Below are positions 54,038 to 62,616 of a stretch of 64,000 nucleotides of DNA, in pieces. The stretch's first letter is position 1. Each line of letters begins with the position of its first letter. The notes under the pieces were generated by a model. It was not told the DNA's origin and searched no databases. It saw nothing but the letters and a program-made list of their open reading frames with translations. Both the position numbers and the translations under genes were made by a program. Source of the DNA: Marivita lacus (GTDB taxonomy: Bacteria; Pseudomonadota; Alphaproteobacteria; Rhodobacterales; Rhodobacteraceae); the NCBI RefSeq assembly GCF_014637725.1, contig NZ_BMFC01000003.1, positions 339,771 to 403,770 on the forward strand, read 5' to 3'.

Positions 54038-55258
54038 TCATCGCGCCATGACAAGGACCGTGCCAAAGGCAGGTGGACGGGGCACCGGCGCTGGCACGGC
54101 CCAGATCACCGCATGGCGCGGTGCGGCAGGCAGAGGCGCGTCCAGATCGGTCAGCACGATCAGCAGCGACGGATCAAGCCGCTGGCAGGCATCGAACACG
54201 GGCGTGAAATCCGTCCCACCTCCGCGCCGCAACGCCAGCCGGTTCAACGCATCGGCGCTCTCCAGCCGGGTCTGGCTGTGCAGCGCGGTGTCAAAGCCAA
54301 GCAGATGCAGTTCCGCCGCGCTGCGCCGCTGAATGCCGAGGATTTCCGCCGCGAAGAGATCAAGCTGCGTGTCGGTCACCGAACTGGATGTGTCCACCGC
54401 GATCACGATGCGGGGTCGGGTCAAATCGCGGGCCAGACCGGGCTGGAACGCGGGCACAGGCGCGCCACCAGCTCGCGCCTGCGCCTCTTGCGCCACCCAG
54501 CGCATGGCGGGGCGCTTGTAGGACAGGCGCGGCACCTCGCTCACTGCCTTGAGCAACAAGCGCCGCAGATGCCGTTCCCAAGGCACGGTCGAGCAGGGCA
54601 GATCGCCGAAGCGGAGCAGCGCCGGACCGATCCCCACACCGGCAGAGCGGCCCAGCTCAAGCGCCTGATCGACGCGGCTGGCCCAGACATCGCTTTGGGT
54701 CTCGAACGCGCCCTTGCTGGTCAGGTCGGGCGCGAACCGCCGTTTGCGCATGTACTCATCGATGGCCGGAGTACCCTGCGACGGATCCCCCTCAAGCGGC
54801 GCTGCGAGGGCGTGATACAGCCGGTCGGTATCCCAATCGGCAAGGATGTTCGGGGCTACAGTGTCCAGACCGGGCAGCAGGTCGATCAGCTCTTTCGCGC
54901 GCACCGCAGGACGGGGCAGCGCGTGGCCACCCGCCAGCAGCGCCTCGTTGACGATGGCATCGGCGGCCAGCGTGTAGAGCGTCGGCTTGAACCCGCGCCC
55001 CAGCCGCGTCGCCATCTCGGCTTGCCGCGCGGAGTGGCGCAGGGCCACGTGCAGCACATGATGCGCGGCAAGACCGATCTGTTCGGGCAGGGAAAGTTGC
55101 GTGAAGGACGGCCCGTAAAGGATTGTGTCGCCGTTGGTTTCTGTGTCGTTCTCGTGGTCGCGGTGGCTGCACCACAGCGCCAGTGCGGCAATCGCCGGGT
55201 CCGCATCACCCATCTGCGCCAGCGCCGCGCGGGCGCGGTGGCTGTGCTGGTCGGACAT
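54038..55258 (-). CDS. DUF2201/VWA-like domain protein
   Basis: This 406-residue protein has an N-terminal DUF2201 (putative metallopeptidase-like) region containing LAAHHVLHVALRHSARQ and a C-terminal von Willebrand A-like domain with DTSSSV near residue 285 as the MIDAS-like motif. A MoxR ATPase is encoded directly upstream with a gap of two bases, the usual pairing in which the ATPase remodels a VWA client. The target complex is unknown. Confidence 0.85.
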   Translation of the reverse strand: MSDQHSHRARAALAQMGDADPAIAALALWCSHRDHENDTETNGDTILYGPSFTQLSLPEQIGLAAHHVLHVALRHSARQAEMATRLGRGFKPTLYTLAADAIVNEALLAGGHALPRPAVRAKELIDLLPGLDTVAPNILADWDTDRLYHALAAPLEGDPSQGTPAIDEYMRKRRFAPDLTSKGAFETQSDVWASRVDQALELGRSAGVGIGPALLRFGDLPCSTVPWERHLRRLLLKAVSEVPRLSYKRPAMRWVAQEAQARAGGAPVPAFQPGLARDLTRPRIVIAVDTSSSVTDTQLDLFAAEILGIQRRSAAELHLLGFDTALHSQTRLESADALNRLALRRGGGTDFTPVFDACQRLDPSLLIVLTDLDAPLPAAPRHAVIWAVPAPVPRPPAFGTVLVMAR

Positions 55259-55260
55259 GG

Positions 55261-56367
55261 CTAAAGCGCCCCGGCCTTGGCCCGGTCCTGTGCATATTCG
55301 ACATAGGCGGCAGAGGTGCGAAACGCCTCTTGCAGGTCTTGCGCCAGCGCCTTGCGGATCAACAACTCAAACCCGAAGCTGGTCAATTCACCCAAGGGCA
55401 GCGATTGCAGCCGGTCGGATTTCAGCGTCCGCATATCCGCCATCACCTCGATCACGCCCCCGATCGTGTCGGCATCGGTCTGCGCCACCAGCCCGTAGAT
55501 CAGACCCACCAGTCCGTTCAGGGTCTCGGGATAGAGGTTCCCCCGCTGCCCGCGCGGTGTGGCGATCATGTCCTGCACCGTGACCATCGCATCCAGCTCA
55601 TCCGCCACGCGGGCGAACTCGGCAGCAGGAGCCACGCCGATCGTGCCCGCCACCATCGTGTCGCGGATGCGCCGGTCCGGCACCGCGCGCATGATCTGGC
55701 TCACCCGTTCCCAGGACCGGGGTGTGCAGGCGATCATCTCGCCGCGGCGCAGGCTGTCTTCGGTGCTGTCCAGCAGATCGGGGCGGGACCGGAGGAACGC
55801 CGTCACCGCCGGGTGCAGCGACTGGTCCACCGCGTAGCGTTCCAGCCAGTCCTTGGCGTTGGCGGTCACGTGCAGATGCACCAGCCGGTCCGACAGGGCC
55901 GTGCCCATCTCGTAGGCCACCGCGCCATCTTCGACCGTGTTGCCAGCGGCCACGATGAAGACGCTGTCGGGCAGGGTGTGACGCCCGACGCGGCGTTCCT
56001 GCAACAGGCCGTAGACGGTGGGTTGCAGATAGGGTGACGCTGCGGTGAGTTCGTCAAGGAACAGCACGGCGGGCGTTCCCGGTTGGTCCGGCAGATCCTC
56101 GGGCGGATACCAGAGCGTTTTGCGGGTCTCGTGGTCGTAATACGGCAGCCCGCGCAGATCCTGCGGTTCGATCGTGGTCAGGCGGATGTCGTAGAGTTCT
56201 GCGCCGATTTGGGTCGCAAGCGTCTGGACAAGCTGGGTTTTCCCAACACCCGGCCGCCCGTGCAGCATCCAGCTTGTCATCAGCGCGCCGGTGCTCTGCG
56301 CCGCCCAGGCGGTGCGCAGAACGTCCAGCGCATCACCCGCGGAGACCGTCTGCGCATTCACGCTCAT
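55261..56367 (-). CDS. MoxR family AAA+ ATPase
   Basis: This 368-residue ATPase has Walker A GRPGVGKTQ near residue 37, Walker B AVLFLDELTAA near residue 99, sensor AAGN near residue 136 and conserved arginine in ALSDRLVHLH. It has the MoxR/CbbQ-like layout. The start overlaps the upstream gene by four bases (ATGA). It lies between a two-helix membrane protein gene and a VWA gene. Confidence 0.9.
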   Translation of the reverse strand: MSVNAQTVSAGDALDVLRTAWAAQSTGALMTSWMLHGRPGVGKTQLVQTLATQIGAELYDIRLTTIEPQDLRGLPYYDHETRKTLWYPPEDLPDQPGTPAVLFLDELTAASPYLQPTVYGLLQERRVGRHTLPDSVFIVAAGNTVEDGAVAYEMGTALSDRLVHLHVTANAKDWLERYAVDQSLHPAVTAFLRSRPDLLDSTEDSLRRGEMIACTPRSWERVSQIMRAVPDRRIRDTMVAGTIGVAPAAEFARVADELDAMVTVQDMIATPRGQRGNLYPETLNGLVGLIYGLVAQTDADTIGGVIEVMADMRTLKSDRLQSLPLGELTSFGFELLIRKALAQDLQEAFRTSAAYVEYAQDRAKAGAL

Positions 56368-57068
56368 GCCGTGGCCTCTTGCGGTGCGGGCGCGTCCAGC
56401 AATGCCGCCAGCCGTGCATGGCCCGACACGCCGCGCGCGTCGAAGGTGACGGAACGCAGGTATATGTCCTCGCGCAGATTGGCGGCATGCAGGTCACGCT
56501 CGCTGAACTCTGCATCGAACAGCCCGTCCGCGATCAATCCGCGCTCCGTATCATCGAGGGGCAAAATGCGCGGCTTGCCTTCGCGGGTCTGCACCGACAC
56601 CAGAGTCAGCGGCGTGATATGCGCCAGTTCGGATTGTTCGACCACCAGCATGATCTCACCGCTCGTTTGCCCCCGATGCGCGGCAAGCCGGGTCAGCACC
56701 CGTCGCGCCCGGTAGCTCAGCGTGTCCAGAATACGCGCCGCGTCATCCTCGGTCATCAGCGCCTTGCGCTTGTCGGGCGAGAGGCGCAGCACCTTCATCT
56801 CGAAGAACCCGATCACGATGATCATCGCGACGGGGGCCTGCGAGATCGGCAAGGCCAGATCGCGCCAGATGAACATGGCCGCCACGAAGGGCGACAGCGC
56901 GATGAAGCAGCGTAAAGGCTCGTTCTCGAAAATCACCCGCGCGACCATCGCCGCCCCGCCGCCCTTGGGCAGGAACGCGATGCGGTGCAGCACCTTGCGG
57001 GGAACCGAACCGGTTTCCAGCGCCTTGGGGTTCCAGACCGTTTCCGGGGACAGGATGAACATGCTCAT
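56364..57068 (-). CDS. uncharacterised membrane protein of the MoxR-VWA operon
   Basis: This 234-residue protein has a short N-terminal cytoplasmic stretch, two hydrophobic segments (LRCFIALSPFVAAMFIW and ISQAPVAMIIVIGFFEM) near residues 53-88, and a long soluble C-terminal part. I do not recognise a domain. The frame is open further upstream, but overlaps the promoter side of the divergent ABC gene. The start at 57068 is the first plausible. It is the first gene of a coupled three-gene unit with MoxR and VWA genes. Confidence 0.65.
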   Translation of the reverse strand: MSMFILSPETVWNPKALETGSVPRKVLHRIAFLPKGGGAAMVARVIFENEPLRCFIALSPFVAAMFIWRDLALPISQAPVAMIIVIGFFEMKVLRLSPDKRKALMTEDDAARILDTLSYRARRVLTRLAAHRGQTSGEIMLVVEQSELAHITPLTLVSVQTREGKPRILPLDDTERGLIADGLFDAEFSERDLHAANLREDIYLRSVTFDARGVSGHARLAALLDAPAPQEATA

Positions 57069-57167
57069 GCCGTCGGAGGTAGCACCGCGCGCCCACGCGG
57101 CAAAGTGCGATGGCGCTTTTTGCAAAGGCGGCCTTTTCCTTTCCGTCGGGCGTGATAGCTGAGAGGC

Positions 57168-57824
57168 ATGGTATTGACCGTTCAAAACGTGATGAAATCC
57201 TTTCCCGGCGCAGATGGCGACGTGCCTGTCCTGCGCGGCGTGTCCCTGTCGCTGGAGCGCGGTGAAACGCTCGCGCTGACAGGGGAATCGGGATCGGGCA
57301 AAAGCACGCTGCTGCACCTGATCGGCGGGTTGGACAAGGTCGATGACGGATCGATCACCGTCGCCGGGCGCGAGATCACCAGCATGAACGACCGCGACCG
57401 TTCGGCGTTGCGGCGCACCGAGGTCGGGGTGATCTTTCAGCAGTTCAACCTGATCCCGTCGCTGACGGTCGAGGCGAATATCGCCTTTCAGGCCCGACTG
57501 GGTGGGGCGTTCGACGCCGATCACGCGGCCCGCCTGTCCAGGGCGCTCGGGCTGGGCGACCACCTGTCCAAGTATCCCGAAGCCCTGTCCGGCGGGCAGC
57601 AGCAACGCGTTGCCATCGCGCGCACCCTGACGGCGCGGCCGAAGCTTGTGCTGGCGGATGAACCGACCGGCAATCTGGACGAGGCCACCGCGTCCGAGGT
57701 GCTGGGCCAGATGCTGCGCCTTGTGCGCGAAACCGGGGCCGCGCTCTTGATGGTCACGCATTCGCAAAGTGTTGCGCGCCGGATGGGGCGGCATGTGCAT
57801 CTGAGCCAGGGGCACGTGGTGTGA
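57168..57824 (+). CDS. LolD/MacB-type ABC ATPase
   Basis: This 218-residue ATPase has Walker A GESGSGKST near residue 40, signature LSGGQQQR near residue 141 and Walker B VLADEPTGNLD near residue 162, with the MacB/LolD spacing. The FtsX-like permease gene overlaps its stop (GTGA). The transporter is probably for a lipid, lipoprotein or other envelope substrate. Confidence 0.9.
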   Translation: MVLTVQNVMKSFPGADGDVPVLRGVSLSLERGETLALTGESGSGKSTLLHLIGGLDKVDDGSITVAGREITSMNDRDRSALRRTEVGVIFQQFNLIPSLTVEANIAFQARLGGAFDADHAARLSRALGLGDHLSKYPEALSGGQQQRVAIARTLTARPKLVLADEPTGNLDEATASEVLGQMLRLVRETGAALLMVTHSQSVARRMGRHVHLSQGHVV

Positions 57825-60217
57825 CCCTCACGGCGCTGACAGCCCTCGTGTCGCATTGGCGCAGCAACCGGCTGCAGTTTTTTGCAATGATTGCAGGGCT
57901 TGCACTGGCCACGGCCCTTTGGTCCGGGGTTCAGGCGATCAATGCCGAGGCGCGGGCCAGCTATGACGCGGCGGCGGCCACCTTGGGCGAAGGCCAGTTC
58001 GACCAGCTTCTGCCCCGCAGCGGCGACTGGATCGACCAGTCCACCTATGTCGCGCTGCGCCGCGCCGGGTGGCAGGTGTCGCCGGTGCTCGAAGGGCGGT
58101 TGCGGACCGAGGATGACCGCGTGCGGATCGTCGGGCTTGATCCGCTGACGGCCCCCGGTGCAATTGCCCCTGTCGGGATGCAGGAGGGCGCCAATCTGGG
58201 TGATTTCCTGACCCGTGGCGTTCTCTTCGCCGCGCCGGACGTGGCAGAGGCGCTGGAGTCTGCGGTGTCGCAACGGGTGATTCCCGATCCATCGGTCGCG
58301 CCGGGGGTTGCGCTGACCGATATCGGCGTCGCGCAAGGCTTGCTCGAGGCCGAAGGCCAGTTGAGCCGCCTGATCGTCGCACGGGTGCAGCCGATGGGCC
58401 TGCCGGACATTGCCACGGTTGCGCCAGGTCTTGTTCTTCAGCCCGCGCAGGATGCGGGCGCGAACCGGCTGACCGACAGTTTTCACCTCAACCTGACCGC
58501 CTTTGGACTGCTCAGCTTTGCCGTGGGCATCTTCATCGTGCATGGCACGATCAGTCTCGCCTTCGAGCAGCGGCGCGCCATGGTTCGGACGCTCCGTGCT
58601 TTGGGAGTGCCGCTCAACATATTGATTGCGTTGATGATTGCGGAGCTGGTGGTGTTTGCGCTGGTGGCGGGCGGCATCGGCGTGGCTCTTGGCTATGTCA
58701 TCGCGGCCGTGCTCCTGCCCAACGTGGCTGCGACGCTACAGGGGCTTTACGGTGCCACTGTTGCAGGAACGCTGCAACTGCGCCCGGAATGGTGGCTGTC
58801 CGGCTTGGCCATCGCGGTGCTGGGCACCGGGCTGGCCGCGTCGGGCGCATTGTGGAAGATCGCGCGGATGCCGCTTTTGTCCAGCGCACGGCCGCGCGCC
58901 TGGGCGGTTGCTTCGGGCGACACGGCGGTGCGTCTGGGGCTGGTGGCGGGGCTGCTGTTCCTGATCGGCGCGGGCATCGCGATCTGGGGCAGCGGGCTGA
59001 CCCTTGGCTTTGCGCTTCTGGCGTGCCTGTTGATCGGGGCGGCGCTGATCCTGCCGCTGATCCTGCGCGGTGCGGTGACGCTGGCCGACGGGCTGGCGCA
59101 AAGCGCGATGTGGCAATGGTTCTGGGCCGACACCCGCCAGCAGGTGCCGGGAATGAGCCTTGCGCTGATGGCGCTGCTGCTCGCGACGGCGGCCAATGTC
59201 GGCGTGTCCACGATGGTGTCGAGCTTTCGCGTGACCTTTGTCGATTTCCTCGATCAGCGGCTGGCACCGGAGTTGTTCATCCGCATTGACGACGCCGCGC
59301 AAAGCCCTGATCTTGAAGCCTATATGGTCGAATATGCAAGCGAAGTCCTGCCGCTTCTGTCGGTCGAGACCGAGATCGCGGGTGTGCCCACGGACCTCTT
59401 CGGGGTGCGGGTCGGTCCGACCTATCGCGAGAACTGGCTGTTTCTCGATGAGACCCCGAATGTCTGGGACCGGGTGGCGCGGGGCGAAGCGACCGTGGTC
59501 AGCGAGCAGCTTGCCCGCCGTGCGGATCTGTGGACGGGGGACCGCGTGACCATTGCGCCGGACCTCACCCTGCCCATCGCTGCCATTGTTGCCGATTACG
59601 GCAATCCGCTGGGACAGGCGCTGATCGCGGAGCCGCTGTTTCTCGACCTCTACCCGGACACCGTGCCGCTGGCGTTTGGCCTGCGCAGCGATGATCCGGC
59701 GGCGTTGCGGGACCGGCTGACCGAAGACTACGGCCTGCCCGAGGCGGCGATCACCGACCAGTCGCGGATCAAGGCGTTCTCGATCGAGGTGTTCGAACGC
59801 ACGTTCACCGTCACCGGCGCGCTCAACGTGCTGACGCTGGCGGTTGCGGCCTTTGCCATCCTGATGAGCCTTCTGACCCTCGCGTCGATCCGGGTGCCGC
59901 AGCTTGCGCCCGCGTGGGCGCTTGGGCTGACTCGGCGCAAGCTGGGTCAGTTGGAACTGCTGCGCGCGGTGGTGCTGGCGCTGGTCACCACGGTGCTGGC
60001 CATCCCGCTGGGCCTGCTGCTGGCATGGGTGCTGTTGTCCTACGTCAACGTGGAGGCGTTCGGGTGGAAACTGCCGATGTATTTGTTCCCTGGCCATTAC
60101 GCGCTGCTGACGCTGTTTGCACTGCTGGCTGCGGCATTGGCCGCGCTCTGGCCCGCGATCCGACTGGCGCGCACGCCGCCGTCTGACCTGCTCAAGGTGT
60201 TCGCCAATGATCGTTAG
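57821..60217 (+). CDS. FtsX/MacB-type ABC permease
   Basis: The 798-residue protein has two FtsX domains, one with membrane helices near residues 225-340 (FGLLSFAVGIFIVHGTISLAF) and one at the C-terminus near residues 665-790 (LNVLTLAVAAFAILMSLLTL), with a further internal helical set near residues 370-470. It matches the large MacB/LolE-type permeases. Start GTG at 57821. It overlaps the next gene by 11 bases. Confidence 0.9.
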   Translation: MTLTALTALVSHWRSNRLQFFAMIAGLALATALWSGVQAINAEARASYDAAAATLGEGQFDQLLPRSGDWIDQSTYVALRRAGWQVSPVLEGRLRTEDDRVRIVGLDPLTAPGAIAPVGMQEGANLGDFLTRGVLFAAPDVAEALESAVSQRVIPDPSVAPGVALTDIGVAQGLLEAEGQLSRLIVARVQPMGLPDIATVAPGLVLQPAQDAGANRLTDSFHLNLTAFGLLSFAVGIFIVHGTISLAFEQRRAMVRTLRALGVPLNILIALMIAELVVFALVAGGIGVALGYVIAAVLLPNVAATLQGLYGATVAGTLQLRPEWWLSGLAIAVLGTGLAASGALWKIARMPLLSSARPRAWAVASGDTAVRLGLVAGLLFLIGAGIAIWGSGLTLGFALLACLLIGAALILPLILRGAVTLADGLAQSAMWQWFWADTRQQVPGMSLALMALLLATAANVGVSTMVSSFRVTFVDFLDQRLAPELFIRIDDAAQSPDLEAYMVEYASEVLPLLSVETEIAGVPTDLFGVRVGPTYRENWLFLDETPNVWDRVARGEATVVSEQLARRADLWTGDRVTIAPDLTLPIAAIVADYGNPLGQALIAEPLFLDLYPDTVPLAFGLRSDDPAALRDRLTEDYGLPEAAITDQSRIKAFSIEVFERTFTVTGALNVLTLAVAAFAILMSLLTLASIRVPQLAPAWALGLTRRKLGQLELLRAVVLALVTTVLAIPLGLLLAWVLLSYVNVEAFGWKLPMYLFPGHYALLTLFALLAAALAALWPAIRLARTPPSDLLKVFANDR

Positions 60218-61247
60218 GGTCATCGCTCTGCTGCTCTGGCTGCCCATGCAGGCCGCTGCCCAAGGCTTTGCCGGGCTTGGCACCGATGCGGAAGGTTTTG
60301 CCGTGCCGACCCCGGACCCGGCCTTCGACTTCCCGCAGGACCACGGCCCGCATCCCGAGTATCGCATCGAATGGTGGTACCTGACCGCCAACCTCACCGG
60401 ACCGGACGGCACAGCCTATGGCGTGCAATGGACGTTGTTCCGGTCGGCGCTGGCACCGGAAACCCGCGAAGGCTGGTCCGACCCGCAGGTCTGGTTCGCC
60501 CATGCCGCTGTCACAACGCCGGATCGCCATCTGGTGGCCGAACGCATCGCGCGGGGCGGGATCGGGCAGGCGGGTGTGACGGTCGATCCGTTCGACGCCT
60601 GGATCGACGATTGGCGGATGGCGGGCCCGTCCTTTGACGACCTGACGCTGACCGCGCGGGGCAATGCCTTTGCCTATGATCTGGACCTGCAGGCCACAGG
60701 GCCGCTGGTCTTTCACGGCGAGAACGGCTTTTCCGTCAAATCCGCGCAGGGGCAGGCGAGCTACTACTATTCGCAACCGTTCTACGAGGTGACAGGCAGC
60801 CTGACCCTGCCGCAGGGCGATGTGCCAGTGACGGGCGCGGCTTGGCTCGATCGCGAATGGTCCTCGCAGCCCCTGGCCGAGACGCAATCGGGCTGGGACT
60901 GGTTTTCGCTGTCTCTTGAGTCCGGGGACAAGCTGATGGGGTTCCTGTTGCGCGAAGACGATGGCGGCGCGTTCACCTCGGCCACATGGATCGCGTCCGA
61001 CGGCACGACGACCGCCTATCCCGATGGGGCGTTCGCCGCGCAGCCGCTGGACTGGCACGAGGTCGCGGGCCGCGATGTGCCGACCAGATGGGCGGTGCAG
61101 TTGCCCGACAAGGGCATCGACGTGACGGTTCAAGCGCTCAACCCTGATGCATGGATGGCGCTGTCGATTCCGTATTGGGAAGGCCCGGTCACGGTCGAAG
61201 GCTCGCATGAGGGGCGCGGCTATCTGGAGATGACGGGATATGAGTGA
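60207..61247 (+). CDS. AttH/CrtC-like lipocalin-family exported protein
   Basis: This 346-residue protein has a signal peptide (MIVRVIALLLWLPMQAAAQ), then FDFPQDHGPHPEYRIEWWYLT and GDVPVTGAAWLDREWSSQPL, which match the AttH/carotenoid 1,2-hydratase (CrtC-like) family. These proteins have two lipocalin-like halves. It is coupled to an FtsX permease and is therefore probably the periplasmic substrate-binding or processing part. No carotenoid genes are nearby. Family members have this partnership in many bacteria. Confidence 0.9.
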   Translation: MIVRVIALLLWLPMQAAAQGFAGLGTDAEGFAVPTPDPAFDFPQDHGPHPEYRIEWWYLTANLTGPDGTAYGVQWTLFRSALAPETREGWSDPQVWFAHAAVTTPDRHLVAERIARGGIGQAGVTVDPFDAWIDDWRMAGPSFDDLTLTARGNAFAYDLDLQATGPLVFHGENGFSVKSAQGQASYYYSQPFYEVTGSLTLPQGDVPVTGAAWLDREWSSQPLAETQSGWDWFSLSLESGDKLMGFLLREDDGGAFTSATWIASDGTTTAYPDGAFAAQPLDWHEVAGRDVPTRWAVQLPDKGIDVTVQALNPDAWMALSIPYWEGPVTVEGSHEGRGYLEMTGYE

Positions 61248-61794
61248 TCACGGCGACATTGCCGCCTTCCTCGATCTGGGCTGGCAGCGCCTGACACGCG
61301 GTGTGGCCGACCGGCGGGCCGCGGCGCGGCACCCGGCCTTTGCCACCGTATCGCCCGACGGCTTGCCCGAGGCCCGCACCGTCGTGCTGCGCGGGGCCAG
61401 TCGCAGCGATGGCACGGTCGAGGTGCATACCGATGGCGGGTCCGACAAGATCGCGTCTCTGAAGGCCAACCCACACGCGCAGCTCATGATCTGGGACGAG
61501 AAGCCCAAGCTGCAGATCCGCTTGTCGACACGCGTGACAATCCGTCAGGGCAACGAGGTGGCGGACCGCTGGCAAAACGTGCCCGACGGGTCGCGCATGG
61601 CCTATGGCGCGTCTCCGACCCCCGGCACAGTGATCCCCGACGCTGAGGCCTATACCAAGCTGGCCAGCCGCGACTGGTTCACCGTGCTGACCTGCCACAT
61701 CGAATCGATTGAGCTGATGCAGCTGGTTGATCCGCACAGACGCGCTGTTTTCAGGGCGCGCGACGGCTGGATCGGGGAGTGGTGGGTTCCCTAG
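61240..61794 (+). CDS. pyridoxamine 5'-phosphate oxidase family protein
   Basis: This 184-residue protein has a split-barrel flavin-binding fold: RHPAFATVSPDGLPEARTVVLR, SDKIASLKANPHAQLMIWDE and a C-terminal REW-like DGWIGEWWVP. It resembles PNPOx-like general FMN proteins, but not certainly PdxH. The start lies inside the previous gene (eight base overlap), so it is part of the same operon. Confidence 0.85.
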   Translation: MSDHGDIAAFLDLGWQRLTRGVADRRAAARHPAFATVSPDGLPEARTVVLRGASRSDGTVEVHTDGGSDKIASLKANPHAQLMIWDEKPKLQIRLSTRVTIRQGNEVADRWQNVPDGSRMAYGASPTPGTVIPDAEAYTKLASRDWFTVLTCHIESIELMQLVDPHRRAVFRARDGWIGEWWVP

Positions 61795-61945
61795 GGTCAT
61801 GTAATCCACAAAGACCCGTGAGCGGTTCACAAAACTGACATTTTTGTCTTGCGCTGAAGGAATTCTTGAGTACGGTCACCGCTACCGGCGAAAGTCGAGG
61901 CAGTTTTACAGCCGATTGCGCCCGAAAGAGGCGGCGATCGAAGAG

Positions 61946-61980
61946 AATAGGGCGGTTGGGGAGAGCCGCCCTATTTTTTT
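61946..61980 (+). terminator. strong intrinsic terminator before the MobA-like gene
   Basis: AATAGGGCGG and CCGCCCTATT form a perfect ten-base-pair stem with a ten-base loop and then TTTTT. It lies 150 bases after the PNPOx stop. A small RNA that ends here is possible. Confidence 0.9.
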
Positions 61981-62001
61981 GTCCAAAGACCTGTCCACAC
62001 C

Positions 62002-62607
62002 CTACCTGTCCGGATTGTTCGCACGCCACAGCGTCCACGCGTCCGGCGTGTCGAGATCGGTCAGCGCGTTTTCACTCGGGAGGGCCACCCGGATCAGCCG
62101 CGTGCGGTTCGCCTGAAGAATGGCGCGTGCGCCTTCGTCGCCGGTCAGGGACTGGAACTTCGGAATCAGGTCGGCGGGAAAGATCACCGGATGGCCTGGG
62201 GTCTCGTCCGCACCCGTCGCCTGCACAAGGAACGCGCCGCTTGCATCCTCGAAGGCCTGCATGACCTTGCGCAGATCGTCTTCCGTCAGGTCCGGCATGT
62301 CGGCGGGCAGGATCATCAGCCCCTCGGTTCCGTCCGGCACAGCCTTTGCCGCGCGCCGCAATGAGGCGGACATGCCGCCCGACGCATCCGGCACCGCGAT
62401 CTGCGTCACCGCCAGACCGTGCAGCGCATCGGCACGGAGATGGGACACATCCGGCAGGGTGACGATCACGTCAGCGCTGACCCCCAGCGCCCGCAGCGCC
62501 ACGCCGCGCAAAAGCGGCATCCCGTCAACAGGCTCCAGAAGCTTGTCGCGGTCGCCCATGCGGCGGCTGGCCCCGGCGGCGGGAATCACGAGTGTTGTCC
62601 GGCTCAT
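62002..62607 (-). CDS. MobA-like nucleotidyltransferase
   Basis: This 201-residue protein has the nucleotidyltransferase loop LVIPAAGASRRMGDRDKLLEPV, ASGGMSASLR and MILPADMPDL, matching MobA/MocA-like (molybdenum cofactor cytidylyl or guanylyl transferase). The specific cofactor substrate is not clear. It lies just before a GcvT-type oxidoreductase on the same strand, with a nine-base gap, and may be co-transcribed. Confidence 0.88.
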   Translation of the reverse strand: MSRTTLVIPAAGASRRMGDRDKLLEPVDGMPLLRGVALRALGVSADVIVTLPDVSHLRADALHGLAVTQIAVPDASGGMSASLRRAAKAVPDGTEGLMILPADMPDLTEDDLRKVMQAFEDASGAFLVQATGADETPGHPVIFPADLIPKFQSLTGDEGARAILQANRTRLIRVALPSENALTDLDTPDAWTLWRANNPDR

Positions 62608-62616
62608 TCCGGCAGT

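Noticed and set aside
58736..60412. Minus-strand frame of 558 codons antisense to the FtsX-like permease
   Set aside because: The permease and its overlaps with both neighbours are convincing; the antisense frame shows only basic low-complexity sequence.
61866..62264. TTG-started frame after the PNPOx gene
   Set aside because: An AAGGA lies before the TTG, but the frame runs through a perfect terminator into the antisense of the MobA-like gene and has no recognisable content.
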